A DNA stretch of 9,582 nt from Actinomycetota bacterium (lineage in GTDB: Bacteria > Actinomycetota > Acidimicrobiia > Acidimicrobiales > CADCSY01). The position numbers were made by a program, and so were the translations under genes. Position 1 is the stretch's first letter. Each line of letters opens with the position of its first letter. Location of the stretch: assembly GCA_019348335.1 (NCBI GenBank), contig JAHWJR010000061.1:1-9582 (forward strand), in the 5' to 3' direction. Positions 7,042 to 9,582 of this stretch are shown piece by piece. The notes beneath the pieces are model-generated. The model did no database searches. It was not told the DNA's origin and saw only the letters and a list, made by a program, of their open reading frames with translations.

Positions 7042-7290
7042 ATGGACACCAGCTGGATGGCCAAGGGCAACTGCAGGGACGAGCCGCCTGCTCGCTTCTT
7101 CCCGAGCGACGGTGTGGGCGTCGAGGTCGCTCGCCGCATCTGCGCCACCTGCCCGGTCAAGGAGCCGTGCCTGGAGTACGCCTTGGCCCAGCGGGTCGAC
7201 CACGGCGTCTGGGGAGGAGCGTCCGAGCGAGAGCGCCGGCGGATCCTCAAGCGGCGGCGGGCGGCTGCGGCGGTGCCGACGACGGGCTGA
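7042..7290 (+). CDS. WhiB-family iron-sulfur transcriptional regulator
   Basis: An 82-residue Wbl protein. Four cysteines, C11, C34, C37 and C43 (pattern Cn-C-x2-C-x5-C), ligate a 4Fe-4S cluster. The turn motif GVWGG is at 56-60 and is followed by an Arg/Lys-rich DNA-binding tail (SERERRRILKRRR, 61-73). Wbl proteins bind the principal sigma factor and tune transcription in response to redox, nitric oxide or development; they occur only in actinobacteria and their phages. The short N-terminus and the CRDEPPARFFP segment look closest, from memory, to WhiB1/WhiB2-type proteins, but the subclass is not certain. ATG at 7042 is chosen because GGAGG lies 4 nt upstream; ATG at 7021 is in frame but has a G-run directly abutting it. 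The gene is divergent from htrA, and its last 44 bases overlap the end of the anti-sigma gene on the opposite strand. Confidence 0.92.
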   Translation: MDTSWMAKGNCRDEPPARFFPSDGVGVEVARRICATCPVKEPCLEYALAQRVDHGVWGGASERERRRILKRRRAAAAVPTTG

Positions 7291-8170
7291 GCTCCCGCAG
7301 CACCTGCGCCGCCGCCCGTCGCAGGCGCTGCGCCAACGACAGCGGCCGGGCCTCGGGCACGGAGCGGGCGGCCGAGAGCACGGCATCGCCGGGCTCGTCG
7401 CCCACGGCCGTCACCACCACCCCGTCCCGCTCCAGGACCACCACCCGACCGGCGACCCCGTCCGACTCCCAGCGCCACGTGGCCGGGTCACCCTCCACCG
7501 GTTGCCCCCTGGGCGCCATGCCCTGCGGATCGAGCTCACCGGGGTTCTCGAACACCGACAAGCCGTACCTCCCACGCTCGTAGACGAGCTGGACCCCGTC
7601 GGGATGGGCGAAGACGTCGACCAGTCGGTAGCCACCGGCCAGCTCGGGCGGGGCCAGGTACGGCGCCGGCAGGTCCTCGGCCTCACGAGGCAGGGCGGTG
7701 GAGGGGGTGACGGGCTCCGAGAGCACGAGAGGGGTCGGACCGCCGTCGGCGGTGGTCGAACCCACCGCCGCCAGCGCCGACACGGAGGCGACGTGGCGGA
7801 GCAGGGCCTGTTCGACCTCAGGACGGTACCGACCGAACCCGGTGACCGAGGGGACCAGAACGACCAGGAGAGCGGCGGCGGCCACCGCCGCGGTGCCGAT
7901 CAGCGCCGGGCGGCGGCGAAGGGCGGCGCGCCGGCCCAGGTCGGCGACCAGGCGGTCGAGGAAGCCCGGTGGCGGCTCCACGGCCGGGAGGGCCCGCAGG
8001 GCATCCCGCACCGCTCGCACCGCCCGCAGCTCCTCGGAGCACTCGGGGCAGCGCTCGACGTGGGCGGCCACGGCGGCGCGCTCACCGGCCGGCAGCTCCC
8101 CGTCGGCGAGGGCCGAGAGCGCCTCGGCGGGGTGCGGCCCTTCGGGCGGCAAGGAGGCCGGCGGGCTCAC
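7247..8170 (-). CDS. Transmembrane zinc-type anti-sigma factor (RseA-like) with large outer domain
   Basis: A 307-residue membrane anti-sigma factor expected to hold the adjacent ECF sigma factor inactive. Residues 10-80 form the cytoplasmic anti-sigma domain with the zinc motif H37-x3-C41-x2-C44 (HVERCPEC). A hydrophobic segment at about 88-108 crosses the membrane, N-terminus inside because of the Arg cluster 80-87. Residues 112-307 form an extracytoplasmic domain that includes YRLVDVFAHPDGVQLVYERG and a GLSVFENPGELD segment. These recall MucB/RseB-type sensors, but this is tentative. Mycobacterial RseA is only about 150 residues, so the outer domain is a major addition. The GTG start overlaps the sigma stop as GTGA (8167-8170), giving coupled, near equimolar synthesis. 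The stop lies inside the 3' end of whiB on the other strand. Confidence 0.9.
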   Translation of the reverse strand: MSPPASLPPEGPHPAEALSALADGELPAGERAAVAAHVERCPECSEELRAVRAVRDALRALPAVEPPPGFLDRLVADLGRRAALRRRPALIGTAAVAAAALLVVLVPSVTGFGRYRPEVEQALLRHVASVSALAAVGSTTADGGPTPLVLSEPVTPSTALPREAEDLPAPYLAPPELAGGYRLVDVFAHPDGVQLVYERGRYGLSVFENPGELDPQGMAPRGQPVEGDPATWRWESDGVAGRVVVLERDGVVVTAVGDEPGDAVLSAARSVPEARPLSLAQRLRRAAAQVLRELSPSSAPPQPPAAA

Positions 8171-8676
8171 GAGAGCACCCGGCGCAGCGAACGCCGGCCT
8201 CGGTGGATGCGGCTGCGTACGGTGCCCACGGGCACGCCGAGGTGCTCGGCGATCTCGGCGTAGGGCAGGCCGACCACGTCGGAGAGCACCACGGCGACCC
8301 GGAACTCCTCGGGCAGTGCCCGCAGCGCCGCTTGGAGCTCGTCGGGGAGGGCACTGGCGGCCAGGTCGCCGGCGGCGTCGGGTGAGGCCACGGCCAGTCC
8401 CGGCTCCGGAGGCAGCGTCTCGGTCGGGTGCCGGCGGCGGCGGCGCACCTCGTCGAGGAAGGCGTTGGTGGTGATCCGGCTCAACCAGCCCTCCATGGAT
8501 CCCGGCCGGTAGGTCGCCAGCCCCCGGCGCACTCGCAGCAGCACTTCTTGGACGAGGTCCTGCGCGTCAGCTTCGTTCCCCGTCAGGCGGTACGCCACCG
8601 TGTAGATGAACCGCCCATGGGTACGGGCGACTTCTTCCCAAGTGGGTACCGAACGGGGAACGTCAGGCGAGCTCAG
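8167..8676 (-). CDS. ECF RNA polymerase sigma factor, SigE-like
   Basis: The protein is a two-domain ECF sigma factor. Numbered from a CTG at 8676 (169 residues), sigma-2 spans about 13-83, with TWEEVARTHGRFIYTVAYRL at 12-31, the core-binding DAQDLVQEV (38-46) and the -10 recognising GWLSRITTNAFLDEVRRR (63-80). Sigma-4 spans 116-166, with the helix-turn-helix LPYAEIAEHLGVPVGTVRSR (137-156). Wording such as TWEE, EGW-RITTN and PEEFRVAVVLSD strongly resembles, from memory, mycobacterial SigE. The start is unresolved. The first ATG/GTG/TTG in frame is GTG at 8598, which would delete the start of region 2, although similarity clearly continues upstream to about 8643. Only CTG at 8676 offers a full-length start; the frame is open back to the tatA TAG at 8734-8736. 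The anti-sigma gene follows with a 4-nt overlap. Autoregulation is suggested by an ECF promoter motif at 8659-8685. Confidence 0.92.
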   Translation of the reverse strand: MSSPDVPRSVPTWEEVARTHGRFIYTVAYRLTGNEADAQDLVQEVLLRVRRGLATYRPGSMEGWLSRITTNAFLDEVRRRRRHPTETLPPEPGLAVASPDAAGDLAASALPDELQAALRALPEEFRVAVVLSDVVGLPYAEIAEHLGVPVGTVRSRIHRGRRSLRRVLS

Positions 8677-8685
8677 CCGGTTCCC
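8659..8685 (-). promoter_or_regulatory. Candidate autoregulatory ECF promoter of the sigma gene
   Basis: On the reverse strand GGGAACC (8685-8679) is followed by CGTTCC, with GGAAC-N17-CGTT spacing. This fits SigE-type promoters and parallels the whiB promoter. The motif overlaps the CTG start candidate, so transcripts from it would exclude that start. GGGAAC and GTTCCC also form an 18-nt-spaced inverted repeat, so an operator is an alternative reading. Confidence 0.45.
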
Positions 8686-8733
8686 AGGACGTTGCCGGCG
8701 GCTTCTCGCCGGAACGCCGGATCGGAAACCGGA

Positions 8734-8937
8734 CTAGGCGCTCGGCTTGCCCTCGGGCCGGTCGTTGGGCCGCTTGGGAGCGTCTTCGTCCTCATCCGCC
8801 GCCGCGTCCGTACCCTTACGGAACTCCCGCTGTGCCTGGCCCAACGACTTGGCCAGCTTGGGCAGCTTGGCGCCACCGAAGACCAGCAAGATGATGACCA
8901 GGATGATGAGGAGTTCCGGTGCTCCTAGAGCGCCCAT
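8734..8937 (-). CDS. tatA: Sec-independent translocase subunit TatA
   Basis: A 67-residue TatA/E-type subunit of the twin-arginine translocase, which exports folded proteins. It has a short N-terminus with the family ELL motif (APELLIILVIILLVFGG), a membrane helix at about 7-20, the hinge FGGAKLP (20-26) and an amphipathic basic helix KLAKSLGQAQREFRKG (27-42). The acidic run DEDED (48-52) is followed by a charged, Pro-containing tail. The FG-x-KLP hinge and the LGQAQREFRKG helix favour TatA over TatB, though mycobacteria carry tatB near sigE. ATG at 8937 is preferred because TATGCT lies 7 nt before it; ATG at 8949 overlaps that -10 box. The stop is TAG (8736-8734), and the downstream sigma gene continues in the same frame. 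tatC is not in the window. Confidence 0.9.
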   Translation of the reverse strand: MGALGAPELLIILVIILLVFGGAKLPKLAKSLGQAQREFRKGTDAAADEDEDAPKRPNDRPEGKPSA

Positions 8938-8944
8938 GTCGAGG

Positions 8945-8950
8945 AGCATA
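8945..8950 (-). promoter_or_regulatory. -10 box for a leaderless tatA transcript
   Basis: TATGCT on the reverse strand fits the TAnnnT consensus and is followed by 7 nt and ATG at 8937. No Shine-Dalgarno sequence is present. The -35 position (around GACGGT) is a weak match. Confidence 0.5.
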
Positions 8951-9016
8951 GCGGTGGCATCGGCAGAACCGTCGCCCCACTCTGGGTCAATCGGACATCC
9001 GGCGTCGGAGGTACGC

Positions 9017-9582
9017 CTCGAGTGCGTGGTCAACGTCAGCGAGGGGCGCCGCCGCGACGTCGTCGCCGCCCTGGCCACCGCCGCCGGCGGCGACCTGCTC
9101 GACGTGCACACCGACGCCGACCACCACCGATCGGTCCTCACCCTGGTGGGCGAGGCCGCCCCCCGGGCCGTGGCCGCCGTCGCCGTGGAACGGATCGACC
9201 TCCGGGACCACCAGGGCGTGCACCCGCGGTTGGGAGCAGTCGACGTGGTGCCCTTCGCGCCGCTCGGCCAGGCCACCCTGGAGGAGGCGGTGGCGGCCCG
9301 TGACCGGTTCGTGACCTGGGTGGCCGACGAGCTGGGTGTGCCGGCGTTCGCCTACGGCGCCGGCCGGGCGCCGTTGCCCGAGGTGCGCCGGCAGGCGTTC
9401 CGCGACCTGGCGCCCGACGCCGGACCGCCTCGGCCCCACCCGACCGCCGGCGCCACCGCCGTCGGCGCCCGCCCGGTCCTGGTGGCCTACAACCTGTGGC
9501 TGGCCGAACCCGCCGACCTCGCCCTCGCCCGGTCGCTGGCCCGGTCGCTGCGGAGCCCGGCGGTGCGGGCCCTGGGCCTGCC
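9017..9582 (+). CDS. Glutamate formimidoyltransferase, N-terminal part (cut by window end)
   Basis: The open frame runs to the edge of the window without a stop. It shows the formiminotransferase N-terminal domain: LECVVNVSEGRRRDVV at the start, then LLDVHTDADHHRSVLTLVGE, then the conserved GVHPRLGAVDVVPFAPL, which carries the His thought to be catalytic in the family. The later GARPVLVAYNLWL matches the subdomain junction. The enzyme transfers the formimino group between formimidoyl-glutamate and tetrahydrofolate in histidine degradation, or handles 5-formyl-THF in some bacteria. The start is unresolved: similarity begins at CTC 9017, 5 nt after a good GGAGG (9007-9011), yet CTC is not an initiator. 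GTG at 9026 is valid but drops three conserved residues; GTG at 8954 would add residues with atypical codons. Coordinates mark where homology begins. The gene is divergent from tatA. Whether a cyclodeaminase domain follows cannot be seen. Confidence 0.85.

Noticed and set aside
8950..9276. N-terminal extension of the TatA frame
   Set aside because: TatA proteins begin directly before the membrane helix. The extension is antisense to the formimidoyltransferase gene, and a -10 box lies at 8945-8950.

Overview
The window is GC-rich, tightly packed bacterial DNA with ten protein genes. No RNA genes, mobile elements or CRISPR arrays are visible, and no gap exceeds about 160 bases. A WhiB-family gene, a family confined to actinobacteria and their phages, places the source in Actinomycetota. 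A mutT1-like gene next to ppk1 and a SigE/RseA/HtrA/Tat gene set, both remembered from mycobacteria, agree with this. The exact class cannot be fixed from the sequence alone; a deep-branching, non-mycobacterial actinobacterium (for example Acidimicrobiia) is my guess.

Left half (1-5499), phosphate and polyphosphate metabolism. A CYTH-CHAD protein is read rightward (16-1548). It meets a leftward operon running from 5499 down to 1633: an unrecognised 99-residue protein, a ROK-family sugar kinase, polyphosphate kinase Ppk1 and a MutT1-like Nudix hydrolase. Spacings in the operon are 12 nt, 25 nt and a 4-nt GTGA overlap. The two converging units are separated by a perfect 15-bp inverted repeat, a likely two-way terminator. 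CHAD domains bind polyphosphate and Ppk1 makes it, so the group reads as a polyphosphate module. Whether the kinase uses polyphosphate is unknown.

Right half (5555-8937), an envelope-stress locus. It carries a membrane-anchored HtrA-type PDZ protease, a WhiB regulator, a transmembrane zinc-type anti-sigma factor with a large outer domain, a SigE-like ECF sigma factor and a TatA-type translocase subunit. This is the mycobacterial sigE-rseA-htrA-tat set in a changed order, with the WhiB gene placed on the opposite strand between the anti-sigma factor and the protease. Matching ECF-type promoter motifs (GGGAACC then CGT) stand before the sigma gene and the whiB gene, suggesting that the sigma factor drives both itself and whiB.

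Right edge: the beginning of a glutamate formimidoyltransferase gene, cut by the end of the window and divergent from tatA.

The main oddities are these: three genes appear to start leaderless, 6-7 nt after a TAnnnT -10 box; the sigma factor lacks any ATG/GTG/TTG before its conserved region 2 and lies in the same frame as tatA, behind a single TAG; and the ROK kinase has His in place of the third zinc-site Cys.
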